Shown piece by piece: positions 28,240 to 36,306 of a stretch of DNA of 64,000 bases. Source of the stretch: Dyella sp. OK004 (GTDB lineage: Bacteria; Pseudomonadota; Gammaproteobacteria; Xanthomonadales; Rhodanobacteraceae). A program made the translations under genes and the position numbers. The stretch is from assembly GCF_900114495.1 (NCBI RefSeq), contig NZ_FOZI01000001.1, positions 763,469-827,468 of the forward strand, read 5' to 3'. Within the stretch, counting starts at the first letter, position 1. Every line of letters starts with the position of its first letter. The notes beneath the pieces were generated by a model. The model searched no databases. It worked only from the letters and a program-made list of their open reading frames with translations, and was not told where the DNA came from.

Positions 28240-28699
28240 ATGTGTGCGTGCGGATGCCCAGCCAGCGCGCCAACAACGTATCCACACTGACCTTGCCTGG
28301 CCCTGCCACCAGCAGCCAGAAGAAAATCAGGATGTAAGTGAGCTCTGAGGTCTCCACCAGATCGTCGATCCCTGCCAGATCCATCGATACGACCAGCGCG
28401 AGTGCCACGATCATGTTAATGATCATCGGCACACAAACGAGCCGAGTGAACAGGCCGAGCATCAACAGCACGCCACCGATCAGATCGGTCCACGCTGACA
28501 GCGTCGCGCTGAAGACAGGAAACGGAATGTTCCAACTGATGAAGCGCTGGGTGAAGCCATCCAGGTGCTGCACCTTGCCAATGCCGGTTTCGAGCCAGAA
28601 ATAACCGAACACTAGTCGTAGCACCAACGGGCCGGTCCAGCGCACCGCATACAAAGCATCGAGCAGGCGCGAAGCGCGTGTGGCAATGAACTGTCGCAT
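28238..28699 (-). CDS. doxX: DoxX family membrane protein of the bufferin locus
   Basis: It has four membrane helices: VLRLVFGYFWLETGIGKVQHL, SAWTDLIGGVLLMLGLFTRL, IINMIVALALVVSM and a last helix ending FFWLLVAGPGKVSVD. The GIGKVQHLDGF and GPG motifs are typical of DoxX/DoxD proteins. Such genes are regular members of bufferin and related RiPP loci, where a membrane redox role has been proposed but not settled. The ATG at 28699 has an AAGGAA site. It diverges from bufA; in many relatives it is co-directional instead. Confidence 0.85.
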   Translation of the reverse strand: MRQFIATRASRLLDALYAVRWTGPLVLRLVFGYFWLETGIGKVQHLDGFTQRFISWNIPFPVFSATLSAWTDLIGGVLLMLGLFTRLVCVPMIINMIVALALVVSMDLAGIDDLVETSELTYILIFFWLLVAGPGKVSVDTLLARWLGIRTHT

Positions 28700-28895
28700 C
28701 GTTTTCGTTCCTTGGAGAGAGTTCCCGCATGATGTCCGCTGCAGATAGCCGTCTCCATGTCCCACCGTCCGCGCTTTCTTGCCCGCCGTCCTGTCCTGCT
28801 GGCTAAGCTGCGCATTCGGACGATTAGTCATAAACGCGGGATGCTCGGAAGCAGCCGGCGTCTTTTTCGCTTCGCACAATGCCTGCGTCGAGACC

Positions 28896-28924
28896 GGAAC
28901 CCATCACCCCATGCCGGACGAGAC
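28896..28924 (+). promoter_or_regulatory. Possible ECF-type promoter of bufA
   Basis: GGAACC (28896-28901) resembles an ECF sigma -35 element, and CGAGAC lies 17 nt downstream, about 46 bp before the bufA start. Bufferin operons elsewhere are known to be controlled by ECF sigma factors. The -10 match is poor, so this is tentative. Confidence 0.25.
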
Positions 28925-28969
28925 ATTTCCGCCGCAAGCCGCGGCCCTGACATTTCCAAGGAGTCACAG

Positions 28970-29251
28970 ATGAAGACCAAGACATTCAATGGTGGTGCGA
29001 TGGCCGCGATGGTGGCAGGCCTGTTTGCGATGACCGCAGCCACCGCCGCTGTCGCTGCTGACCAGTCCCCCGCCGGCGACAAGGCCGAGGTGAAATGCAT
29101 GAACTCGTCGGCCTGTAAGGGCCACGGCGCCTGCAAGCAGGCTAGCAATGCCTGTAAGGGCCAGAACGCCTGCAAGGGCCAGGGCTTCACCATGCAGAAG
29201 AGCCAGCAGGCTTGCGACGCTGCCCAGGCAGAAGCCAAGAAGGCTGGTTGA
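28970..29251 (+). CDS. bufA2: BufA2-type bufferin precursor (periplasmic metallophore RiPP)
   Basis: This 93-aa protein has an N-terminal signal peptide (hydrophobic MAAMVAGLFAMTAATAAVAA, cleavage near residue 30) and a Cys-rich core with C43, C49, C55, C62, C68 and C82. The core repeats the unit ACK four times (ACKGHG, ACKQAS, ACKGQN, ACKGQGF). This matches BufA2-family precursors, whose cysteines are converted by the MNIO enzyme to thio-oxazole-type groups that bind copper. That chemistry is known for related bufferins and inferred here. The start has AAGGAG 6 nt upstream. bufB and bufC follow after an intrinsic terminator. Confidence 0.88.
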   Translation: MKTKTFNGGAMAAMVAGLFAMTAATAAVAADQSPAGDKAEVKCMNSSACKGHGACKQASNACKGQNACKGQGFTMQKSQQACDAAQAEAKKAG

Positions 29252-29258
29252 TAGTCCC

Positions 29259-29295
29259 GGCGGGGTTTCGACTTACGCGAAACCCCGCCAGTTTT
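29259..29295 (+). terminator. Internal terminator between bufA2 and bufB
   Basis: A perfect 12-bp stem (29259-29270 with 29278-29289) with a 7-nt loop is followed by AGTTTTTC, only 8 bp after the bufA2 stop. It would end most transcripts after the precursor gene and let a minority read into bufB-bufC. Confidence 0.85.
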
Positions 29296-29317
29296 TCTTC
29301 ATCGAGGAGACCGCGCC

Positions 29318-30160
29318 ATGCATATCTCCGCCCGCCTGCCTCAGCTTGGTTATGGCCTGGGCCTGCGCGTCGAGTACTACCAGGAACTGCTCGAACATCC
29401 ACAAGGCGTCGAATGGCTGGAGATCGTGTCCGAGAACTACATGGTGCCTGGCGGCCTGCCCCTGGTCTGGCTGGAACGCTTCCGCGAACGTTTCCCGCTG
29501 GCGATGCACGGCGTATCGATGTCCATCGGCAGCACCGATCCACTGGACGAAGGTTATCTGTCGCGCCTCGCCGCACTGGCGTGCCGTATCGAACCGGCGT
29601 GGATCTCCGACCACCTTTGCTGGACTGGCGTGCAAGGCGTAAACCTGCACGATCTAATGCCACTGCCGTACACCGAAGAAGCACTCGCCCACGTGGTGGA
29701 GCGCGTGAAGCAGGTGCAGGACCGTCTCGGTCGCCGCATCCTGCTGGAGAACGTCTCCAGCTATGTCAGCTTCGCTGATGCACAACTCACCGAATGGGAG
29801 TTTCTTGCCGCCGTGGCTGAGCGCGGCGACTGCCTGATTCTGCTCGACATCAACAACATTTATGTCAGCGCGAAGAACCATGGCTTTGCACCGCTGCGCT
29901 ATCTCGATGGCATCCCCGCGCATCGCGTGCAGCAGTTCCACCTTGCGGGGCATGAACAGGGCGAGGCGCTGATCATCGATACCCACGACGCGCCGGTCGC
30001 CTCGCCCGTGTGGGAACTCTACGCGGAAGCGGTGCGCCGGTTCGGCGCAGTCTCCACCATGATCGAACGCGACGACCATATGCCGCCGCTCGCCGAGTTG
30101 CTCGCCGAACTGGCGCAAGCTCGCGCCTTGGCCGAACCGCTGTTGAGGAACGCGGCATGA
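29318..30160 (+). CDS. bufB: MNIO/DUF692 maturase BufB
   Basis: BufB belongs to the multinuclear non-haem iron oxidases (DUF692, TIM barrel) that modify cysteines in RiPP precursors. Likely iron ligands are visible at H64 (MHGVSMS), H99 (ISDHLCWTG), E144 (LLENVSSY), D177/N180 (LLDINNIYVSAKNHG), H208/H212 (FHLAGH), D221/H223 (IDTHDAPV) and E250. The length of 280 aa is typical. It overlaps bufC by 4 bp (ATGA), indicating tight coupling with its partner, and acts on the precursor encoded 66 bp upstream. Confidence 0.93.
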   Translation: MHISARLPQLGYGLGLRVEYYQELLEHPQGVEWLEIVSENYMVPGGLPLVWLERFRERFPLAMHGVSMSIGSTDPLDEGYLSRLAALACRIEPAWISDHLCWTGVQGVNLHDLMPLPYTEEALAHVVERVKQVQDRLGRRILLENVSSYVSFADAQLTEWEFLAAVAERGDCLILLDINNIYVSAKNHGFAPLRYLDGIPAHRVQQFHLAGHEQGEALIIDTHDAPVASPVWELYAEAVRRFGAVSTMIERDDHMPPLAELLAELAQARALAEPLLRNAA

Positions 30161-30939
30161 GTAGCCTGCAAGCTTTGCAACAGCGTATGGCGCAGGCTGT
30201 ACTGGCGGACAAACCGCTGCAGCTGGATGACATACGCGGCGACACCAGCGCCGACGCACAAGCCAGGCTCAGCATTTATCGGCATGGCTACCGCGCACGC
30301 CTGCGCGACGCGCTTGCCAGTGAATTCCCTGGTCTGCGTTGCCTCGCCAGTCGCCGCTTCAACTCCCTGCTGGACCGCTACATCGAGGCCCACCCGTCCA
30401 CGCACTACAACATCCGCTGGCACGGCGCGGGTCTCGCCGCATTCCTCGACTATGCGCACCCCTGGCTGCAACGGCGTGAATTGGCTGACATGGCGCGACT
30501 GGACTGGGCCATCTCCACCGCCTTCGACGCGGCCGATGAGGCATGCGTCGCTCCTGCCGACCTCGCCTCGATTCCGCCGGAACGCTGGGCGTCCCTCTCC
30601 CTGCAACCGCAAATCAACCTGCAGATACTGATGCTCTCCTGCAATGCCGATGCTTTCCGCCGCGCTGCGGACCAGAGCGGACCACGCCCGCATCTGCGCC
30701 GATTCAAGCATCCGCGTCACCTGCTGGTATGGCGCCAGGCGCTAGCCGTGCGTTATCGCTGGATCACCGACGACGAGCGCCAGCTGCTGGGAAGCGCCGC
30801 ACGTGGCGAAACCGTAGCGACCCTGTGCGACCGACTGGCCGGGCTGAGCGATGCGGAGCAAGCCATGCCGCGCCTCGCCACCTTGCTCCACGGATGGCTG
30901 GAGGCCGGGCTGATCCAGTCCTGGTCGCTGGATGGGTGA
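30157..30939 (+). CDS. bufC: DUF2063 partner protein BufC
   Basis: This is a 260-aa protein with the DUF2063 N-terminal domain (LQALQQRMAQAVL, then ARLSIYRHGYRARLRDALASEFPGL) and a weaker C-terminal helical domain ending WLEAGLIQSWSL. DUF2063 proteins accompany DUF692 enzymes and are thought to bind the precursor or its leader and present it to the maturase. Its ATG lies in an ATGA overlap with the bufB stop. No terminator is seen in the 89 bp before the AraC gene. Confidence 0.9.
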   Translation: MSSLQALQQRMAQAVLADKPLQLDDIRGDTSADAQARLSIYRHGYRARLRDALASEFPGLRCLASRRFNSLLDRYIEAHPSTHYNIRWHGAGLAAFLDYAHPWLQRRELADMARLDWAISTAFDAADEACVAPADLASIPPERWASLSLQPQINLQILMLSCNADAFRRAADQSGPRPHLRRFKHPRHLLVWRQALAVRYRWITDDERQLLGSAARGETVATLCDRLAGLSDAEQAMPRLATLLHGWLEAGLIQSWSLDG

Positions 30940-31028
30940 CCCGCTCAGAAGAAATCGGCATACCCACAGGTAACCCCAAGCCCTTCCCCTTCGAATGAAC
31001 GCTTAGACGATCAACGAAAGGGACGCTC

Positions 31029-31931
31029 ATGCTCGCCGCAACCGGCTCTTCTCCCCAGCCATCCGGCATCGGCTCATCGGTGGCGCCGGCCCTCGAGGCC
31101 TTGCTGAACCAGTCGACGCTGCGCGTGGATATCGTGGCCGACGAAGCGCATTGCGGTTCCTGGTTCCTCGATGAACCACGCTTCGACTGCGGCCTGTTTC
31201 ACCTCGTCGGCGCCGGCGAGTGCCGGGTCGAAAGCGAAGCGCTGGCGCGCGCGCTGCATCTGGAAGCCGGTGATCTGGTGGTGTTGCCGCATGGCCATGC
31301 ACATCGCCTCAGTGCCGCCGGTGGCGCGCATCCCGATGCGACCAGCCTCATCTGCGGCGAACTGCATTTCTCCACCCGCGCCCATCATCCGCTGAGCCAT
31401 GCTTTGCCCGCCTGCTTTGTGGTGCGTTCGCGCGAAGCTGGCTCCACCTTTCGCCAGCTCTCAACCATGATGGTCGAGGTCTCCAGTTCGGGGTTGGCCG
31501 GCCGCCAGGTCTTGCTCAACAAACTGGCCGATACCCTGTTCACCCTGGCCGTGTGCGACTACGCCAGCCGCAACACCGAGCGCTGCGGCCTGTTCGCTGC
31601 GCTGGCGGACACACGCATCTGCAAGGTGTTGCATGCCGTGCACGAGGCGCCGGGCAAGGGCTGGACCATGCAATCGATGGCCGCGCTGGCATGCATGTCG
31701 CGCTCGGCCTTCGCCGAACGCTTCACCCAGCTGATGCGCATGCCGCCAATGCAGTACGTCACGCAGTGGCGGGTCAGTCTCGCCGAACAACTGCTGCGCG
31801 ACCGACAACTGTCCGTCGCGACCATTGCCGAGCGGCTGGGCTATGGCAGCGAGGCTGCATTCCGCCGACTGTTCAAACGCGTGAGCGGTGTCAGCCCTGG
31901 TAGTGTGCGAGCGGAAGCGCGAGCGGCATGA
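31029..31931 (+). CDS. AraC-family regulator with N-terminal cupin
   Basis: The N-terminal half resembles the cupin_6 ligand-binding domain (CGSWFLDEPRFDCGLFHLVGAGECRVES, then LEAGDLVVLPHGHAHRL). The last 100 residues form the two helix-turn-helix AraC DNA-binding domain (WTMQSMAALACMSRSAFAERFTQLMRMPPMQYVTQWRV, ERLGYGSEAAFRRLFKRVSGVSP). It overlaps the downstream metallo-hydrolase gene by 4 bp (ATGA), so that hydrolase is a probable target or partner. A role in bufferin control is possible only by position. Confidence 0.9.
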   Translation: MLAATGSSPQPSGIGSSVAPALEALLNQSTLRVDIVADEAHCGSWFLDEPRFDCGLFHLVGAGECRVESEALARALHLEAGDLVVLPHGHAHRLSAAGGAHPDATSLICGELHFSTRAHHPLSHALPACFVVRSREAGSTFRQLSTMMVEVSSSGLAGRQVLLNKLADTLFTLAVCDYASRNTERCGLFAALADTRICKVLHAVHEAPGKGWTMQSMAALACMSRSAFAERFTQLMRMPPMQYVTQWRVSLAEQLLRDRQLSVATIAERLGYGSEAAFRRLFKRVSGVSPGSVRAEARAA

Positions 31932-32902
31932 TGGCCTGGACGCTACGCCGCCTTACATGTGTTCTCGCTTTCGCATCGATCGCGCTATCCGCAACAGCAT
32001 CAGAGGCTCCTTCCGCATGCGACCACGGCGTTGCCTGGCAGGTGCTAGGTAGCGGCGGCCCGGAACTCAACCAGCGCGCGCAAAGCGGCCATGTACTTTG
32101 GATCGACGGCAAGGCACGCGCGGTTTTTGATACCGGCGCCGGTACCGCCGTCGCCTTCGGCAAGGCGCGAGGGCGTATCGAGGACCTGGATCTGATCGCA
32201 CTGTCGCATCTGCACACCGACCACAGTGCGGACCTGCCCGCCTATGTCAAAGCCTCCTTCTTCGGCGAACGACGACGCGATCTACCCATCCTCGGACCAC
32301 CCGGCAATAACGTATTCCCCTCGCTCGAAGCCTGGCTCGCCGCACTCTTCACCGGCGAGCACGCCGCCTATCCATATCTCGCTGGATTCCTGCAACCCGA
32401 GGGCGCTGCGTATCGACTTCGACCCGCTACATTGCAACTGAGCGATGGCGACATCGCCACGGTATTCACCGGTCCCAATTTCAGCGTACGCGCAACACCC
32501 GTCAAACACGGACCGATCCCAGCACTCGCCTGGCGCATCGATGTACAGGGACGCTCGGTGGTCTATCTCGGCGACACGGATGCGCAGGCACCTGCCCTGC
32601 TCGAACTGGCGCAGGGCGCCGACCTGCTGATCGCCAACCTGGCGATTTCCGAGCACAGCAATGACAGCGTCGCGTCACGCCTGCATGCGCCGCCGTCCCG
32701 CATCGCCTCGCTGGCCCAACGCGCGGGCACGCGGCGCCTGCTGCTTTCGCATTTGATGCAGCGCTCCGAGCAAGCTTTGCCGGAATCGCTGCGCATCATC
32801 CGCGCGATCTATAGCGGCCCTGTAGAGGTCGCGCAAGATGGCCTGTGTTTGCCGCTGCCTTTGCGTAACAACGCCACGCACACAAAAAAAGGGCCGGCAT
32901 AA
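31928..32902 (+). CDS. Exported metallo-beta-lactamase-fold hydrolase
   Basis: It has a signal peptide (residues 1-25, ending ATASEA) and the zinc motif HLHTDH (H94, H96, D98, H99). Other ligands are H in TPVKHGP, D in VYLGDTDA and a C-terminal H in LLLSHL. The fold suits arylsulfatase-, RNase Z- or phosphodiesterase-like hydrolases; the substrate is unknown. It is probably periplasmic. The ATG overlaps the AraC gene stop; a second ATG lies 3 nt downstream. The stop codon and last codons lie inside a bidirectional terminator hairpin. Confidence 0.85.
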   Translation: MMAWTLRRLTCVLAFASIALSATASEAPSACDHGVAWQVLGSGGPELNQRAQSGHVLWIDGKARAVFDTGAGTAVAFGKARGRIEDLDLIALSHLHTDHSADLPAYVKASFFGERRRDLPILGPPGNNVFPSLEAWLAALFTGEHAAYPYLAGFLQPEGAAYRLRPATLQLSDGDIATVFTGPNFSVRATPVKHGPIPALAWRIDVQGRSVVYLGDTDAQAPALLELAQGADLLIANLAISEHSNDSVASRLHAPPSRIASLAQRAGTRRLLLSHLMQRSEQALPESLRIIRAIYSGPVEVAQDGLCLPLPLRNNATHTKKGPA

Positions 32903-32914
32903 GCCGGCCCTTTT
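32891..32914. terminator. Bidirectional terminator between MBL hydrolase and M3 peptidase
   Basis: The stem GGGCCGGC (32891-32898) pairs with GCCGGCCC (32903-32910) around ATAA, flanked by seven A residues on the left and four T residues on the right. It can therefore end transcription from both sides. The hydrolase stop codon TAA lies in the loop. Confidence 0.9.
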
Positions 32915-32933
32915 CCATCCATCGCCAAAATAC

Positions 32934-35129
32934 TTACTTCTTCTTCGGCGCTTCGGTCTTAAGGCCACGGTCGATCAGCATCGGCTCGACGCTCGGCTCC
33001 TTGCCGCGCCAATCGAGATACAGCTTGCCCAGCTCCACCGTGTTGCCACGCGAAAGAATCATGGCGCGGAAGCGATCGCCGTTCTCGCGGGTCAGATCGC
33101 CGTGCTCCTTAAACCACTCGAAGGCATCGTCGGACAACATCTGCGTCCACAGGTAGGCATAGTAGCCGGCGGCGTAGCCGTTACCCCAGATGTGCTGGAA
33201 GTAGCTGGAGCGGTAGCGGGGCGGCACATAGCTGAGGTCGATCTTGTCCTTCTTCAGGGCGTCGGCTTCGAACTTGTCGGCATCCTGCTTCGGCGCATCC
33301 GCGCTCAGGCTATGCCAGTTCATGTCGAGCAGGGCGGCAGCCACCAGCTCGGTCATGTCGTAGCCCTTGTTGAAGGTGGCAGCCTTCTTGATCTTGTCCA
33401 CCAGCGCCTGCGGCATCGGCTCACCGCTCTGATAGTGCTTGGCGTAGTTGGCGAAGACCTTGGGGTTGGTCGCCCAATGTTCGTTGAACTGCGACGGGAA
33501 CTCCACGAAATCACGCGCGGTGTTGGCACCCGACAGGCTCGGATATTCAGAGTCAGCGAAGATGCCGTGCAAGCCGTGACCGAACTCGTGGAACATGGTG
33601 ATCACATCATCGAACGACAGCAGCGCTGGCTGGCCCGGTGCCGGTTTGGTGAAGTTGGCAACGTTGTAGATCACCGGCTTGGTGCCGAGCAGCTTGGACT
33701 GGTCGACGAAGTTGCTCATCCAGGCGCCGCCGTTCTTGTTGTCGCGCTTGAAGTAGTCGCAATAAAACAGCGCCATCGAAGTGCCGTCCTTGTCGAACAC
33801 CTCGAACACACGCACATCCGACTGGTACACCGGGATGTCCTTGCGCTCCTTGAAGGTCAGCCCGTAGAGCTGGTTGGCAGCGTAGAACACGCCGTTCTGC
33901 AGCACGTTGTCGAGTTCGAAGTATGGCTTGATCTGCGACTCGTCGAGATCGTATTTGGCCTTGCGCACCTGCTCGGCGTAATGGCTCCAGTCCCAGGCCG
34001 CGACCTTGAAGCCGCCCTTCTGCTGGTCGATCACCGCCTGGATGTCCTTGGCTTCGGTCTGCGCGCGCGCCGTAGCCGGCTGCACCAGGTTCTGCATGAA
34101 CTTGATGGCCGCTTCCGGCGTCTTCGCCATCTGGTCTTCCAGCTTCCACGCCGCGTAGTTCGGGAAGCCGAGCAGCTTGGCCTGCTCCGCGCGCAGCTGC
34201 GCAACGCGCTCGATGATGGCGCGGGTGTCGTTGGCGTCGCCATGCTCGACGCGCTCCCACGAAGCCTTGAACATCGCCTCACGGGTTGCACGATCGTCCA
34301 GACTCTGCAGTTCCGGCTGCTGAGTGGTGTTCTGCAGCGGCAGCACCCACTTGCCGTCGAGCTTGCGCTCCTTGGCGGCCTGCTCGGCCGCGGCGAGGTC
34401 GCCGTCGGAAAGACCGGCCAGCTTCGCCTTGTCGTCCACCACCACCGCACCGGCCTTGGTCGCGGCCAGCAGCTTGTTGGTGAACTGCGTGCTGAGCGTG
34501 GACTCTTCCTTGTTGAGTTCCTTCAGCTTGGTCTTGTCAGCCTCGGACAGCTTGGCGCCGTTGTGCACGAAGTTCTTATAAGTCACTTCCACCAAACGCA
34601 GCGATTCCGGATCGAGCTTCAGCGACTCGCGTTGCTGGTAGATCGTCTCGACACGCTTGAACAGCTTTTCGTTGAGGTAGATCGCGTCCTGGTGCGCGGC
34701 CAGCTTGGGCGCCTCTTCTTCCTGCACTTTCTGCAGCGCATCGCTGGTGTTGGCGCTGGTGATGGCATCGAAGGCGTGCTGCACGCGGGTCAACAAGGCA
34801 CCCGACTTCTCCATCGCCACAAAAGTGTTGTCGAAGGTCGGCGCTTCCGAGTTATCGGCGATCTTTTCGATCTCGACGAGGTGCTGTTTCATCCCCGCCT
34901 CGATCGCCGGCTGGTAATCGGCTTCGTTGATCTTGTCGAACGGCGGTGCCTCGAACGGCAACGTGCTGGCCACGAAGAACGGATTGGCCGTGGAAGCAGC
35001 CGCGACCGTCAGCGCCGTAGAGGCTGCCGCCGGCGGCGTGCCGGCGGTCTTGGCGGTGTCGTTGGACGGCTGCGAGCAGGCAGCGAGGGCGATCGAAGTG
35101 GCGATCACAAGTGCGCGGAGACGAGGCAT
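32934..35129 (-). CDS. dcp: M3-family peptidyl-dipeptidase (Dcp-like) lipoprotein
   Basis: This thermolysin-like oligopeptidase has the zinc motif HEFGH at residues 514-518 and the family blocks GGAWMSNFVDQS, VVEFPSQFNEHW-type (DFVEFPSQFNEHWA), YMTELVAAALLDM-type and SYFQHIWGNGYAAGYYAYLW. The N-terminus is a lipoprotein signal with lipobox ALAAC (Cys18) and a Ser/Thr/Ala linker, so it is periplasmic and membrane-tethered rather than cytosolic as in E. coli Dcp. The length is 731 aa. The C-terminal WRGKEPSVEPMLIDRGL block favours Dcp over oligopeptidase A. It is convergent with the MBL gene. Confidence 0.92.
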   Translation of the reverse strand: MPRLRALVIATSIALAACSQPSNDTAKTAGTPPAAASTALTVAAASTANPFFVASTLPFEAPPFDKINEADYQPAIEAGMKQHLVEIEKIADNSEAPTFDNTFVAMEKSGALLTRVQHAFDAITSANTSDALQKVQEEEAPKLAAHQDAIYLNEKLFKRVETIYQQRESLKLDPESLRLVEVTYKNFVHNGAKLSEADKTKLKELNKEESTLSTQFTNKLLAATKAGAVVVDDKAKLAGLSDGDLAAAEQAAKERKLDGKWVLPLQNTTQQPELQSLDDRATREAMFKASWERVEHGDANDTRAIIERVAQLRAEQAKLLGFPNYAAWKLEDQMAKTPEAAIKFMQNLVQPATARAQTEAKDIQAVIDQQKGGFKVAAWDWSHYAEQVRKAKYDLDESQIKPYFELDNVLQNGVFYAANQLYGLTFKERKDIPVYQSDVRVFEVFDKDGTSMALFYCDYFKRDNKNGGAWMSNFVDQSKLLGTKPVIYNVANFTKPAPGQPALLSFDDVITMFHEFGHGLHGIFADSEYPSLSGANTARDFVEFPSQFNEHWATNPKVFANYAKHYQSGEPMPQALVDKIKKAATFNKGYDMTELVAAALLDMNWHSLSADAPKQDADKFEADALKKDKIDLSYVPPRYRSSYFQHIWGNGYAAGYYAYLWTQMLSDDAFEWFKEHGDLTRENGDRFRAMILSRGNTVELGKLYLDWRGKEPSVEPMLIDRGLKTEAPKKK

Positions 35130-35246
35130 CAGGCTTCCCAGGGTGGCACGCCCGCGGCACGGGCGCTGATATGACAGCCCTCGACTCTAACCACAGCCGG
35201 CGCTTTCTTCCAAGAGCCAGAAGTCAACGGCATGAAGTCAGCGAGG

Positions 35247-35597
35247 TCAGGCGGCGCGCATATCGCGCAGTTGCCAGCCGGGGCCAATCAGCAGGTTCAG
35301 CCGGTGTCGCACGATGCGCATCGGCAGGCTGGTGATCAGGTCGACGTCGGTGTGCAGGTCGGCTACGCGAGCGCTCGACTCGGCCGCCGGATCGGTGGCG
35401 CCCAGGGTGGGGTCCACTTCGTCCGGCTCCGGCTGCATGGCGCGCCAGCGCTCGAACAGCACGGGTGAGCGCAGCGCCTCCTGCAGCGCAGCAGCGAAAT
35501 CGCTGGGGCCGGCGCCGTCGTAGCTCAGCGATGGCTCCGGACCGCGTGCGTGGGCCAGATCGTCGATGGAAAGAAAGTAATGATTGCGACCCGCCAT
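35247..35597 (-). CDS. Conserved hypothetical protein
   Basis: This is a 116-residue soluble, acidic protein without signal peptide, membrane helix or motif that I recognise. The ATG at 35597 has a strong GGAGGAAT site, and composition is like its neighbours, so it is a real gene. It follows bioD by 31 bp on the same strand. No function is assigned. Confidence 0.7.
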   Translation of the reverse strand: MAGRNHYFLSIDDLAHARGPEPSLSYDGAGPSDFAAALQEALRSPVLFERWRAMQPEPDEVDPTLGATDPAAESSARVADLHTDVDLITSLPMRIVRHRLNLLIGPGWQLRDMRAA

Positions 35598-35628
35598 GGC
35601 TGTATTCCTCCGCTGAGATACCTGAAAC

Positions 35629-36306
35629 CTAATCGACCAACGCGCCCACATCGAGGTGACGCGCCGCGAGCGCTGGCTCGACGCCGTGCGGCAGCACGCC
35701 CAGACACGGCGCCGGCAACAGCTCGCGCAGTGTCGCCACATTTTCCTCTACCGCCGCCATCGTGGGATCGACGCGATTGCCGATCCAGCCCAGCAATTCG
35801 CAACCGTCCTCCACAATCGCTCGCGCAGTGAGCAAGGCATGGCTGAGACAACCCAGGCGCAGGCCAACCACCAGGATCACCGGCAGGCGCCACGCCTTCG
35901 GTATGTCGGCGGCAGAGAGCCCCCAGGCCAGCGGCACCAGCCAGCCACCGACGCCTTCGACGACAACTTTGTCGTGACTGGCAAGCAGGGCTTCGAACGC
36001 TTCGCGCAGCGGCGGCAGCGAGATCGTCACACCTTCGTGCATGGCGGCGAGATGCGGCGACAGCGGCTCGCGCAAGGCGATCGGATTGATCAGCTCATAC
36101 GGCACCGGCACGCTGCTGGCGGACTGCAGCGCCAGCGCGTCTTCATTGCGCGGGCCGTCCGGCGTAGGAAAGCAGCCGCTCGCCACCGGCTTCATGCCGC
36201 ACGCGGAATCGCCGGTGCGGCGCAGCGCATGCAACAGCGCGCACGCGGCGTGCGTCTTGCCGATACCGGTATCGGTGCCCGCGATAAAGACGGCCGACGC
36301 GTTCAT
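35629..36306 (-). CDS. bioD: Dethiobiotin synthetase
   Basis: BioD closes the ureido ring of dethiobiotin with CO2 and ATP in biotin synthesis. The P-loop GTDTGIGKT is near residue 11, followed by GMKPVASG, SPHLAA, and VVEGVGGWLVPL. The ATG at 36306 gives 225 aa, as usual. It overlaps the stop of the TMEM175-like gene by 4 bp. No other biotin gene is present in the window. Confidence 0.95.
   Translation of the reverse strand: MNASAVFIAGTDTGIGKTHAACALLHALRRTGDSACGMKPVASGCFPTPDGPRNEDALALQSASSVPVPYELINPIALREPLSPHLAAMHEGVTISLPPLREAFEALLASHDKVVVEGVGGWLVPLAWGLSAADIPKAWRLPVILVVGLRLGCLSHALLTARAIVEDGCELLGWIGNRVDPTMAAVEENVATLRELLPAPCLGVLPHGVEPALAARHLDVGALVD

Noticed and set aside
32838-35174. Open frame of about 780 codons on the plus strand opposite the M3 peptidase
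   Set aside because: Its composition is the reverse complement of a real gene and it shows no motifs; the peptidase on the minus strand has a clear HEFGH and lipobox.
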